Source: an uncultured Lachnospiraceae bacterium
GTDB lineage: Bacteria; Bacillota; Clostridia; Lachnospirales; Lachnospiraceae
NCBI GenBank assembly: GCA_946611525.1
Contig: CAMODS010000076.1
Location: 1-6,485, forward strand
Direction: 5' to 3'
DNA: 6,485 bases
Shown here piece after piece: positions 1-6,485 of this stretch. How positions within the stretch are numbered: the first letter of the stretch is position 1; every line of letters begins with the position of its first letter. Below the pieces are notes generated by a model. The model saw only the letters and a program-made list of their open reading frames with translations. It had not been told where the DNA came from and did not search any database. Position numbers and translations under genes: made by a program.

Positions 1-1708
1 CGGACGTGACGAGAAGATCACGGTTTATACCACACGTCCCGATACGCTTTACGGAGCTACTTTTATGGTACTTGCTCCCGAACATGCGCTGGCAAAGGAT
101 CTGGCTACAGACGAGACCAGGGCGGCAGTAGAGGACTATATTTACCAGACCTCTCTTAAGTCATCTGTAGATCGTCTTCAGGATAAGGAAAAGACCGGTG
201 TATTTACCGGAAGCTATGCCATAAATCCTCTTAACGGTGCCAAGACTCCCATCTGGCTTTCTGACTATGTACTGGCTGACTACGGTACGGGAGCCATCAT
301 GTGTGTTCCTGCACATGACGACAGAGACTTTGAGTTTGCCAAAAAGTTTGACATCCCCATCATCCAGGTTATCGCCAAGGACGGTGAGGAGATTAAGGAT
401 ATGACAGAGGCCTACACAGATGCTGTGGGTACCATGATAAACTCCGGTGACTGGAATGGCATGGAGTCAGCAGTCCTTAAAAAGGAAGCACCTCACATGA
501 TAGAAAAGGCAGGCCTGGGTCGTGCCACAGTAAACTATAAGCTCCGCGACTGGGTGTTTTCACGTCAGAGATACTGGGGTGAGCCTATTCCCATCGTTCA
601 CTGTGACGACTGTGGATGCGTGCCCGTACCCGAAGAGGAGCTGCCTTTGCTTTTGCCTGATGTAGAGTCATACGAGCCTACAGGTACAGGCGAAAGTCCA
701 CTGGCTGCCATCGACTCCTGGGTCAACTGCAAGTGCCCCAAGTGCGGAAAGCCTGCAAAGCGTGAGACCAACACCATGCCCCAGTGGGCAGGCTCGTCCT
801 GGTACTTCCTGCGCTATGTGGACAGCCACAATGACAAGGAGCTGGTGAGCAAGGAAAAGGCTGACAAGTACCTGCCGGTAGATATGTATATCGGTGGCGT
901 GGAGCATGCGGTCCTTCACCTTTTATATGCAAGATTCTATACCAAGTTTTTATATGATATAGGTGCCATTGATTTTGAAGAGCCCTTTACAAAGCTATTC
1001 AACCAGGGCATGATCACCGGTAAAAATGGCATCAAGATGTCAAAGTCAAAGGGCAATGTGGTATCTCCCGATGAGCTGGTAGAGGACTATGGTTGCGATT
1101 CCTTAAGGCTATATGAGCTTTTTGTAGGTCCTCCCGAGTTGGATTCCGAGTGGGATGACAGGGGTATCGACGGAGTATACCGATTCCTGGCAAAGCTTTG
1201 GAAGCTGGTTGACGCTCACAAGGATGATGATATTAAGCCCTCGAAGGAGCTTATCCGTGAGAGGAACCTCCTCATCTATGACATTACCACACGTCTTGAG
1301 AGCTTTAGCTTGAATACTGTTGTATCAGGCTTTATGGAGCACTGCAACAATTTGACTGCATTAGCAAAAAATGGCGGCATCGATAAGGAGACACTGACTA
1401 CATTTGCTGTACTTTTGGCTCCCTTTGCACCTCATATCGCTGAGGAGCTTTACGAGGTATTGGGACATGACACATCTGTCTTTGAAGCCGGCTGGCCCGC
1501 TTATGACAAGGCAGCCATGGAGGCGGATGAGATCGAGATCGGAGTGCAGGTATCCGGCAAGATGCGCGGTACCATCTCCATCCCCAAGGACTGCTCCAAG
1601 GATGAAGCCATTGCGGCAGCAAAGGAGATGCTGGGTGACAGGCTTACAGGAGAGATCATCAAGGAGATCTACGTTCCCGGTAAGATAGTAAATATTGTGG
1701 CAAAATAG
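1..1708 (+). CDS. leuS: Leucyl-tRNA synthetase, 5'-truncated by window edge
   Basis: Cytoplasmic class I aminoacyl-tRNA synthetase that charges tRNA-Leu with leucine and hydrolyses mischarged products. The open frame runs in from the window edge (first whole codon at base 2) and gives 568 residues; the family is about 800-820 long, so roughly 240 N-terminal residues including HIGH lie upstream. Visible in order: the threonine-rich editing (CP1) motif TTRPDTLYGATF (29-64); the editing-pocket segment VPAHDDRDFEF with its conserved aspartates (about 305-337); LRDWVFSRQRYWGEP, where the chain returns to the catalytic core (about 541-585); cysteine pairs CDDC (602-613) and CKCPKC (728-745), probably a zinc site; RETNTMPQWAGSSWY, typical of Gram-positive LeuRS; KMSKS at 1034-1048, which binds ATP; then the helical anticodon-binding domain and the C-terminal tRNA-binding domain (VSGKMRG onward). 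All visible motifs are intact. The ATG at 65 is an internal methionine, not the start. It is followed after 3 nt by the deacetylase gene. Confidence 0.98.
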   Translation, partial: GRDEKITVYTTRPDTLYGATFMVLAPEHALAKDLATDETRAAVEDYIYQTSLKSSVDRLQDKEKTGVFTGSYAINPLNGAKTPIWLSDYVLADYGTGAIMCVPAHDDRDFEFAKKFDIPIIQVIAKDGEEIKDMTEAYTDAVGTMINSGDWNGMESAVLKKEAPHMIEKAGLGRATVNYKLRDWVFSRQRYWGEPIPIVHCDDCGCVPVPEEELPLLLPDVESYEPTGTGESPLAAIDSWVNCKCPKCGKPAKRETNTMPQWAGSSWYFLRYVDSHNDKELVSKEKADKYLPVDMYIGGVEHAVLHLLYARFYTKFLYDIGAIDFEEPFTKLFNQGMITGKNGIKMSKSKGNVVSPDELVEDYGCDSLRLYELFVGPPELDSEWDDRGIDGVYRFLAKLWKLVDAHKDDDIKPSKELIRERNLLIYDITTRLESFSLNTVVSGFMEHCNNLTALAKNGGIDKETLTTFAVLLAPFAPHIAEELYEVLGHDTSVFEAGWPAYDKAAMEADEIEIGVQVSGKMRGTISIPKDCSKDEAIAAAKEMLGDRLTGEIIKEIYVPGKIVNIVAK

Positions 1709-1711
1709 AAT

Positions 1712-2680
1712 ATGAGAAGAATATTATCTTTATGTGTTATAGCTTTTCTGATCTTTGGACTATGCGCATGTTCCGGTGGTGAGGTTTCTTCAGTAGAGGA
1801 CAAAACTTTGTCAGAGGCTTCCGAAGAAGTCACCCCGGATGCCGGGACCTCCGAAGGGGTCGATGCGGAGTCTTCAGAGGTCAACACTGTAGAGGCAAAG
1901 AAAAAAAAGAAGAAAAAAAAGAATAAGGGACAGGTACTGAAATATACTACAATAGACCCTGCTTCAAAGAGTAACACCAAATTGAGCTGGGGCTTCGGAG
2001 GACCGAGGGATGAATACAACAGACCCACTCCGGCGCTTACTGCACAGAGTAATTATGGCTCACTAAATGCAGATTTTATCATACCGACCCACAAAAAGAA
2101 GATCTACCTTACCTTTGATGAGGGGTATGAAAACGGGTATACCTCCCAGATCTTAGACACCCTAAAGGCAAAAAAGGTTAAGGCTGTATTTTTTGTAACA
2201 AAGCCCTATGCCGAGGCCAATGGTGATCTCGTAAAGAGGATGATAAAAGAGGGCCATATAGTGGGTAATCACTCAGTCCATCATCCTGCAGACGGGCTGC
2301 CTGCTCACAGTTTGGACTACCAGACCAATGAGGTGAAGGAGCTTCACAGTTATATCAAGGAAAACTTTGATTACGATATGTTCCTTTTCAGATACCCGGC
2401 GGGGATATATTCCGAGCAGTCTCTTGCGGTAGTTCAAAACTGTGGTTACCGCTCCGTGTTTTGGAGCTTTGCACACGCGGACTGGGATCCCGACAAGCAG
2501 CCTGATCCTACATCAGCCTTAAAAAAGCTTGAGGACAACCTGCATCCAGGAGCCATCTATCTTTTACATGCGGTTTCGGCTACAAATACACAGATACTGG
2601 GAAGCTTTATAGATGACGCCCGGGCAGAAGGATATACCTTAGGTTTCTATACGGATACAATACCGGGTGTTGGGAATTGA
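1712..2680 (+). CDS. PdaA-type polysaccharide deacetylase lipoprotein
   Basis: Predicted extracytoplasmic, membrane-anchored N-deacetylase (NodB fold, carbohydrate esterase family 4) acting on peptidoglycan; 322 residues. Residues 1-20 are a lipoprotein signal peptide: MRR, a hydrophobic core, and lipobox LCAC with Cys20 as the predicted lipidated residue. Residues 21-75 are low-complexity Ser/Glu/Thr-rich, ending in eight lysines (63-70). The catalytic domain starts near 130: TFDEGYENGYT (Asp136 as likely catalytic base), HSVHH (His187 and His191 as metal ligands), RYPAG (227-231), FWSFAHADWDPD, and HPGAIYLLH (His286). GYENGYT, HPGAIYLLH and the DW segment resemble Bacillus PdaA, which deacetylates N-acetylmuramic acid during spore-cortex muramic-lactam formation. 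Glu137 stands where classical NodB enzymes have Asp and PdaA has Asn. The start at 1712 is fixed by the signal peptide although no clear ribosome binding site precedes it; re-initiation from the leuS stop 3 nt upstream is likely. Family assignment is firm; a spore-cortex role versus vegetative wall modification is open. Confidence 0.92.
   Translation: MRRILSLCVIAFLIFGLCACSGGEVSSVEDKTLSEASEEVTPDAGTSEGVDAESSEVNTVEAKKKKKKKKNKGQVLKYTTIDPASKSNTKLSWGFGGPRDEYNRPTPALTAQSNYGSLNADFIIPTHKKKIYLTFDEGYENGYTSQILDTLKAKKVKAVFFVTKPYAEANGDLVKRMIKEGHIVGNHSVHHPADGLPAHSLDYQTNEVKELHSYIKENFDYDMFLFRYPAGIYSEQSLAVVQNCGYRSVFWSFAHADWDPDKQPDPTSALKKLEDNLHPGAIYLLHAVSATNTQILGSFIDDARAEGYTLGFYTDTIPGVGN
1898..1921 (+). repeat. 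A-rich homopolymer tract encoding Lys8
   Basis: Two runs of eight A (1901-1908 and 1913-1920) separated by GAAG, within the linker of the deacetylase lipoprotein, encode lysines 63-70. Homopolymers of this length are prone to replication or transcription slippage. By reading the shifted frames, gain of one A gives an immediate TAA at 1924-1926 and loss of one A gives TGA at 1938-1940, so either slip would truncate the protein before its catalytic domain. Confidence 0.85.
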
Positions 2681-2683
2681 CAC

Positions 2684-2690
2684 AAAGGGA
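2684..2690 (+). promoter_or_regulatory. Ribosome binding site of the AAA+ ATPase gene
   Basis: AAAGGGA lies 7 nt before the ATG at 2698 and resembles the Firmicute Shine-Dalgarno sequence AAAGGAG. It favours ATG 2698 over an in-frame TTG at 2677, which overlaps the deacetylase stop codon (TTGA) and has a poorer upstream sequence. The site begins just after that stop, consistent with translational coupling. Confidence 0.7.
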
Positions 2691-2697
2691 TGAGCGT

Positions 2698-4917
2698 ATG
2701 TTAGAAAATGAGAATTATTTTGCACCTGATAAGGCAGACTCTCCCTATAGGGACGGCATGGAGAATCTGGCGGATTATTTTGCTCTGATCGAGTGTATCG
2801 CCGACTGGTGTATCCTGTGGAGGGACGAAAGTGACGAGGACGAAAACCTCCCTCCAAGGGGTATCAGGATATCGGACAAGCCCGGTGAGTGCGCCGATGT
2901 CATAAGGAGCGTACCTTTCGCGGACAGGAAAAATCCCATACGGATCCCTGAGATCTCAAATGCATTAAAGTACGGGTTTGACCATATCATACGCCGCGAG
3001 ATAGCCACTGAGGATAAGTCAATACTTAGAATGAGGAGCATCATTGACGCCTTTTTACTTACCAAAAGGCAGACTATGGTGCTGCTTTTGTTGTGTTCGG
3101 CAAGACGTGACGTCCATATGTTAGAGGCCTTTTCCTATTTTGGTGGAGACAAGACTACTTTAAAGAAGGGTGCGCTTTCCCTGGGACTTATCGATACCAT
3201 ACTGCATCTGGCTTTTGAATATGAGGAGGTGCAGGCTGAGGCCATAGCTGATCCGGACGGGAAGCTGATGCGCTACCTCATCAGCGTCTATGATGAGGGG
3301 GGCAGTACCCTGCATAAGCGACTTGAGGTTAATGATATCGTATACAGATATCTCATGTTTGGCAGGAAGGCACTTTTGGTAAAGCCGGTTTCAGATGAGA
3401 AAGGTGCGGCTGTTTACTATGAGGAGTTTGCCAAAAGGATCTCATCATACGAGAAGGATTATACAGGCCATGCCGGCAGTGTGTTCTGCTATATCAGATC
3501 AAAGGATCCGGATGATGTGACCCACGTTCTGACAAAGGTTTTTGCGGAGTATGAGATTCCTCTTTTCGCCATATCATCAGATGATATAAGAAGGAAAAGT
3601 CATGACCTTTTCTTTTCTCTTAGTATGGAGGGTTATCTGCGCAGAGCCAGAGTCCTTGTTACCATCAGCTCAGAAGAGGAAAAGGATAGTAAAAAGGCAG
3701 CGGACATCGGCGAAAAGCTGCTTTTTGCCATCGGTGTTTTGAAAAAACAGCTTCCTGAGATGAATACCGTCTATCTGACCGGCACTGAAAATATCCCCCC
3801 CTTGGAGCTTGACGCGAATGAGGTGCCTGCCGTGCTCGAGCTTGAGTTGCCCGATATTGATATGAGGGTGGACATGTGGAAGGATATGCTTAAAAAGCAT
3901 GAGCTTAATGTGGCGGACGATATCGACATTATGGATATTGCTGATTGTCATGAGATCTCCTTCGGTCAGATCAAAAAGGTTGTCAGTCAGTGCGCATCAA
4001 CACTCAGGATGACTCCGGACGCCGGGAAAACCATAAACAGACAAATTCTCCAGAAGTTCATATTTGCCCTGTCAACAGCGGATTTTGATTACCTGGCGAC
4101 TCCTGTAGAGGCCAGGTACACCTGGGATGATATCTTTTTGGAAGAAAACCAAAAGAAGCATCTGAAATACGCCTGCGACAGGTATCGTCTGAGAAACCGT
4201 ATCGGTGCCCAGTGGGAGATCAACAAAAAGAATGCCTATGGCAACGCGGTGATCATGCTGATGTACGGACCTCCCGGCACCGGCAAGACCATGGCTGCAC
4301 AGGTGGTTGCTAACGAAGTGATGACTCCTTTATACAGGGTGGATGTATCCCAGATCTTTTCAAAATACATAGGAGAGACACAGAAGAATATCTCAAAGAT
4401 TTTTGAAGAGGCTCAAAAGAGAAGCGTGGTGCTGTTTTTTGATGAGGCGGACGCCCTTTTTACAAGACGAACGGAGATAAAGGACTCTCATGACAAATAT
4501 GCCAATTCCGACACCAGCTTCCTCTTGCAGAAGGTGGAGGAGTACAACGGCATTTCCATTCTTGCTACCAATAATTTTCAGAGCTTTGATCCGGCATTCA
4601 TGCGGCGGCTTACTTACGTGATACGTTTTGAACGGCCTGATGAAAAGACCAGGAAAAAGATGTGGCACTCAATGATGTCCGAAAAGGTGCCGGTTGCAGC
4701 AGATGTGGATCTTGACTGGCTTGCTGAGCACTTTGACGAGTTGACCGGAAGCAACATCAAATCCATCATCATGACTGCATGCTATATGGCGGCCGGTGAG
4801 GGCAAAAAACTCACCATGAGGCATCTTTTACATTCAGTGCGTTTGGAATTCGATAAGCTGGGACGTCTGATGGATCCGGATGCATTTGGACAGTATGCCA
4901 TGCTATTAATAGATTGA
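2698..4917 (+). CDS. Two-module AAA+ ATPase, eCIS (Afp15-like) type
   Basis: Cytoplasmic ATPase of 739 residues, no signal peptide or membrane segment. Residues about 110-220 look like a helical or winged-helix region, an inference from pattern. Residues about 225-460 look like a degenerate AAA module: a sensor-1-like strand (VYLTGTENIPP, from 358), LELPDIDMRVDMW (382 on) and a sensor-2-like ISFGQI (about 420-425), but no Walker A motif. The C-terminal module (about 470-720) is intact: Walker A GPPGTGKT (524-531), YRVDVSQIFSKYIGETQKN, Walker B VVLFFDEAD (577-585), sensor 1 LATNN (Asn625), arginine-finger candidates Arg636/Arg637 in FMRRL, and sensor-2-like LTGSNIKS (682-689). This order and the wording FSKYIGET, DEADALFTRRTEIKDSHDKYAN and RLEFDKLGR match, from memory, CDC48-like ATPases found in extracellular contractile injection system loci, where they are thought to act in assembly or cargo handling. 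Such ATPases also occur outside eCIS loci. No eCIS structural gene is in view, so ATPase is certain and eCIS membership is not. Confidence 0.93.
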   Translation: MLENENYFAPDKADSPYRDGMENLADYFALIECIADWCILWRDESDEDENLPPRGIRISDKPGECADVIRSVPFADRKNPIRIPEISNALKYGFDHIIRREIATEDKSILRMRSIIDAFLLTKRQTMVLLLLCSARRDVHMLEAFSYFGGDKTTLKKGALSLGLIDTILHLAFEYEEVQAEAIADPDGKLMRYLISVYDEGGSTLHKRLEVNDIVYRYLMFGRKALLVKPVSDEKGAAVYYEEFAKRISSYEKDYTGHAGSVFCYIRSKDPDDVTHVLTKVFAEYEIPLFAISSDDIRRKSHDLFFSLSMEGYLRRARVLVTISSEEEKDSKKAADIGEKLLFAIGVLKKQLPEMNTVYLTGTENIPPLELDANEVPAVLELELPDIDMRVDMWKDMLKKHELNVADDIDIMDIADCHEISFGQIKKVVSQCASTLRMTPDAGKTINRQILQKFIFALSTADFDYLATPVEARYTWDDIFLEENQKKHLKYACDRYRLRNRIGAQWEINKKNAYGNAVIMLMYGPPGTGKTMAAQVVANEVMTPLYRVDVSQIFSKYIGETQKNISKIFEEAQKRSVVLFFDEADALFTRRTEIKDSHDKYANSDTSFLLQKVEEYNGISILATNNFQSFDPAFMRRLTYVIRFERPDEKTRKKMWHSMMSEKVPVAADVDLDWLAEHFDELTGSNIKSIIMTACYMAAGEGKKLTMRHLLHSVRLEFDKLGRLMDPDAFGQYAMLLID

Positions 4918-4918
4918 G

Positions 4919-4950
4919 TGTTGCAGTTTTGTTGCAATGGATGTTGTAGT
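4919..4950 (+). repeat. Three phased direct repeats, TGTTGYART
   Basis: TGTTGCAGT (4919-4927), TGTTGCAAT (4930-4938) and TGTTGTAGT (4942-4950) are near-identical 9-mers whose starts are 11 and 12 bp apart, about one helical turn. Tandem half-sites with this period are typical of OmpR/PhoB-type regulators binding one face of DNA. The middle copy overlaps the candidate -35 box. The repeats are directly visible; operator function is inference, and the sequence is short and low in complexity, so chance is possible. Confidence 0.4.
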
Positions 4951-4960
4951 GTTTTAGTAT
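4932..4960 (+). promoter_or_regulatory. Weak candidate sigma-A promoter
   Basis: TTGCAA (4932-4937) and TAGTAT (4955-4960) are separated by exactly 17 bp, each matching four of six consensus positions (TTGACA, TATAAT). It would start transcription near 4967 and give a leader of about 45 nt to the ATG at 5013. There is no extended -10 TG. The weak match fits a promoter that needs an activator, or it may not be a promoter at all. Confidence 0.3.
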
Positions 4961-4999
4961 GTACCGGCAGTGTTTGTATTTTGGAATGTAATGAATATT

Positions 5000-5006
5000 G
5001 GGAGGT
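5000..5006 (+). promoter_or_regulatory. Strong ribosome binding site of the 488-aa gene
   Basis: GGGAGGT sits 6 nt upstream of the ATG at 5013, an excellent Shine-Dalgarno match and the best in the window. It sets the start at 5013; the in-frame TTG at 4998 would place this sequence inside the coding region. Confidence 0.85.
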
Positions 5007-5012
5007 AAAGAT

Positions 5013-6479
5013 ATGTCAGATTTCATACTTGATCCAAAAAAATCATCCCTTAACGATCCGGAAGAGGATAGCGAGGATGTGCTCGAAAGCTTAGGCGACG
5101 AAAAGGACGACGCGTTTTCTTCCATGTCCGATGATCTTGGGGCAGAGGAGCCCCTTGAGGAACCTGAGCCCTATGTGGCACCGAAAAATAATGTTGCTGA
5201 CAGGGATTATGTAAAAATTGAAAAATCTCTTGAGTTTATCGGTGAATTCAGTAATCTTGATGAGATCACCGGGAAAAAGGCATCCAAGGATGGTCTCATG
5301 ACGAAGGTCACTAATTGTGCTACAAGATTTTATAAATTCCAAAGGGAAATGATAGACAGCAGATGGGACGAGAGGTACTTTGGAGAACCCGGAGCCAAGC
5401 TTGTAGGAGAAAAGATAGATGAAATGATAAATGCCTGTGATAATTATATCGCAAAAAAGCATCCCTGGTTTTCCAAGGGCAAGGCCAGAAAGGCAAAGGT
5501 AGAGGAACTAAAGGAAAATGCAAAGGTCATCCAAGAATACCCACAGGGAACGGTTTCCTTCTTTAGGATAGCGGGATCGGTAGAGGATTTTAACAACAAT
5601 AATGAGATCACTACCCATGACACGGACAGGCTGATAAACGGAGGGGCAAAGCACGCCGGCTATCTGAATGACTTTACTAATAACAGGATGTCTCTCAGAA
5701 CGGATGATTTTAATGATCGAGGTGCAATGACCATTGGCTACTCCCTGACACAGACCGGCGACGCGAAGGATGCTGATGATGCAAGGAGGATCGCGGGAGG
5801 TGCATTAGGTGGCGTAACATTCGGAACTAACTTGAGAAGCCAGCGTGAGGAAGGGAATCCGTTGGAAGATGAGTTCCTTAAATCCCAGAAGCCCAGCGGG
5901 GCTGAGGAAATGGAGAAGCTTTTTGATATACTTTTAAACGAAGATTTAAGCAAGTATAAATTCTATACTCTTGGGGATATGATGGATGATGATTTCGAGC
6001 ACAAGCATCAGATAGTGACAATAGCTACAGAAATGCAGAGATATCCCACTGCCTACGCAGAGTTTATAATGACCGGTTTCCCGGGACTTAAGTTCAATAC
6101 GCCCCAAAAGCTGGCCAAGGTCTATGCAAGGGTGGATCTTTTTATGATGATGTCAAATATATATACCGCACTGGCACGGCTTGCGGGCAATGAGGATATG
6201 AAGCTTATGAGGGGCCGTTCCATGGATCTTATGAAGTTGAAATTCGAAGAGGTGCAGGATCTTGCATTTTATTGGGCAGATCTAAGCTTTGGTGAGGATA
6301 GCAAGAAACAAAAAATGGCTCCTATCATCAAGAGTCTGGCTGATGTATTACAGGGTATGGACAGGGGTGGTTTCCGTCCCGGTGACGATGTTTCCAAATG
6401 GGAGTCAAAGTATTATTACGAGTGTAAGGAAAAACTAAAAGCGCTGGGGCTTGATTTTTCAAAAGCCAAAAAGAAATAA
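5013..6479 (+). CDS. Unrecognised 488-aa protein, acidic disordered N-terminus
   Basis: I do not recognise a family. The product has 488 residues, begins MSDFILDPKK, and has no signal peptide, lipobox or membrane helix, so it should be cytoplasmic unless exported by another route. Residues 1-62 are rich in Asp, Glu, Ser and Pro and probably disordered. Residues about 68-145 are mixed helical with conserved-looking aromatics. A basic patch surrounds KKHPWFSKGKARKAK (about 148-162). A Gly/Asn/Asp-rich middle follows (FNNNNEITTHDTDR, IAGGALGGVTFG), then an alpha-helical C-terminal half with methionine clusters (FMMMSNIY, LMRGRSMDLM) and a lysine-rich end (KAKKK). No nuclease, protease, nucleotidyltransferase or glycosylase motif is evident. 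It follows the eCIS-type ATPase on the same strand after 95 bp, with its own strong ribosome binding site, suggesting a related role such as client, structural component or cargo; that is inference. The frame is well supported by its length, consistent codon choice and start signal, and it ends in TAA six bases before the window edge. Confidence 0.85.
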   Translation: MSDFILDPKKSSLNDPEEDSEDVLESLGDEKDDAFSSMSDDLGAEEPLEEPEPYVAPKNNVADRDYVKIEKSLEFIGEFSNLDEITGKKASKDGLMTKVTNCATRFYKFQREMIDSRWDERYFGEPGAKLVGEKIDEMINACDNYIAKKHPWFSKGKARKAKVEELKENAKVIQEYPQGTVSFFRIAGSVEDFNNNNEITTHDTDRLINGGAKHAGYLNDFTNNRMSLRTDDFNDRGAMTIGYSLTQTGDAKDADDARRIAGGALGGVTFGTNLRSQREEGNPLEDEFLKSQKPSGAEEMEKLFDILLNEDLSKYKFYTLGDMMDDDFEHKHQIVTIATEMQRYPTAYAEFIMTGFPGLKFNTPQKLAKVYARVDLFMMMSNIYTALARLAGNEDMKLMRGRSMDLMKLKFEEVQDLAFYWADLSFGEDSKKQKMAPIIKSLADVLQGMDRGGFRPGDDVSKWESKYYYECKEKLKALGLDFSKAKKK

Positions 6480-6485
6480 TGGAAA

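Larger units (their letters stand above)
4918..5012 (+). other. 95-bp intergenic region with possible regulation
   Basis: This is the only real gap in the window. It is T- and G-rich on the + strand. It holds three phased direct repeats, a weak promoter candidate and a strong Shine-Dalgarno sequence, each listed separately. I see no strong hairpin followed by a T-run, so read-through from the ATPase gene into the next gene is possible. Confidence 0.6.

Noticed and set aside
1404..1688. Second + strand open frame of 94 codons inside leuS
   Set aside because: It overlaps the conserved LeuRS C-terminal region in another frame and shows no start signal or recognisable domain.
1669..2028. Reverse-strand open frame of 119 codons with a polyphenylalanine run
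   Set aside because: It is the antisense of the A-rich lysine tract in the deacetylase gene and has no ribosome binding site or protein-like composition.
2677..2697. In-frame TTG start for the ATPase, adding seven residues
   Set aside because: The TTG overlaps the deacetylase stop and has no good Shine-Dalgarno sequence, whereas ATG 2698 has AAAGGGA at proper spacing.
4921..4937. Hairpin TTGCA/TGCAA with a 7-nt loop after the ATPase stop, as a terminator
   Set aside because: The stem has only five A/T-rich pairs and no T-run follows; the sequence is better explained by the direct repeats.
4984..4992. TGTAAT as a -10 box (five of six matches)
   Set aside because: There is no acceptable -35 at 16-18 bp, and transcription would begin at or inside the ribosome binding site.
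4998..5012. In-frame TTG start for the 488-aa protein, adding five residues
   Set aside because: It would overlap the strong GGGAGGT site, which is placed correctly for ATG 5013.
5091..5462. Reverse-strand open frame of 123 codons
   Set aside because: It lies wholly antisense to the 488-aa gene, whose frame is longer and has a strong start signal.

Overview
The window looks like chromosomal DNA from an anaerobic, spore-former-related Firmicute of the class Clostridia, probably Lachnospiraceae-like. This is inferred from the Gram-positive type of leucyl-tRNA synthetase (RETNTMPQWAGSSWY motif), a PdaA-type deacetylase, purine-rich Shine-Dalgarno sites and moderate GC content. No marker in the window fixes the genus. 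All genes lie on the + strand and are tightly packed.

Layout. (1) Bases 1-1708 hold the 3' two thirds of leuS; the N-terminal catalytic part with the HIGH motif lies upstream of the window. (2) After a gap of only 3 nt, 1712-2680 encodes a lipoprotein with a disordered, polylysine-containing linker and a PdaA-type polysaccharide (peptidoglycan) deacetylase domain. (3) From 2698 (ATG preceded by a good ribosome binding site) to 4917 is a large AAA+ ATPase with a predicted winged-helix N-terminal part, a degenerate AAA module and an intact CDC48-like C-terminal AAA module. The C-terminal part closely resembles the ATPases that accompany extracellular contractile injection systems (eCIS, Afp15-like). 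(4) A 95-bp intergenic region carries three helically phased direct repeats and a weak candidate promoter. (5) Bases 5013-6479 encode a 488-residue protein I do not recognise, soluble and highly charged, with an acidic, apparently disordered N-terminus.

How the genes may work together. leuS, the deacetylase and the ATPase are close enough to be co-transcribed, but the first two are probably housekeeping or cell-envelope genes. The biologically unusual part is the right half: an eCIS-type ATPase followed by an unrecognised protein under possibly separate control. No sheath, tube, baseplate or spike gene is visible, so an eCIS locus is a hypothesis that depends on the sequence beyond base 6485. 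Apart from the 95-bp gap there is no sizeable non-coding stretch, and I see no tRNA, rRNA, CRISPR array, insertion sequence or convincing terminator.
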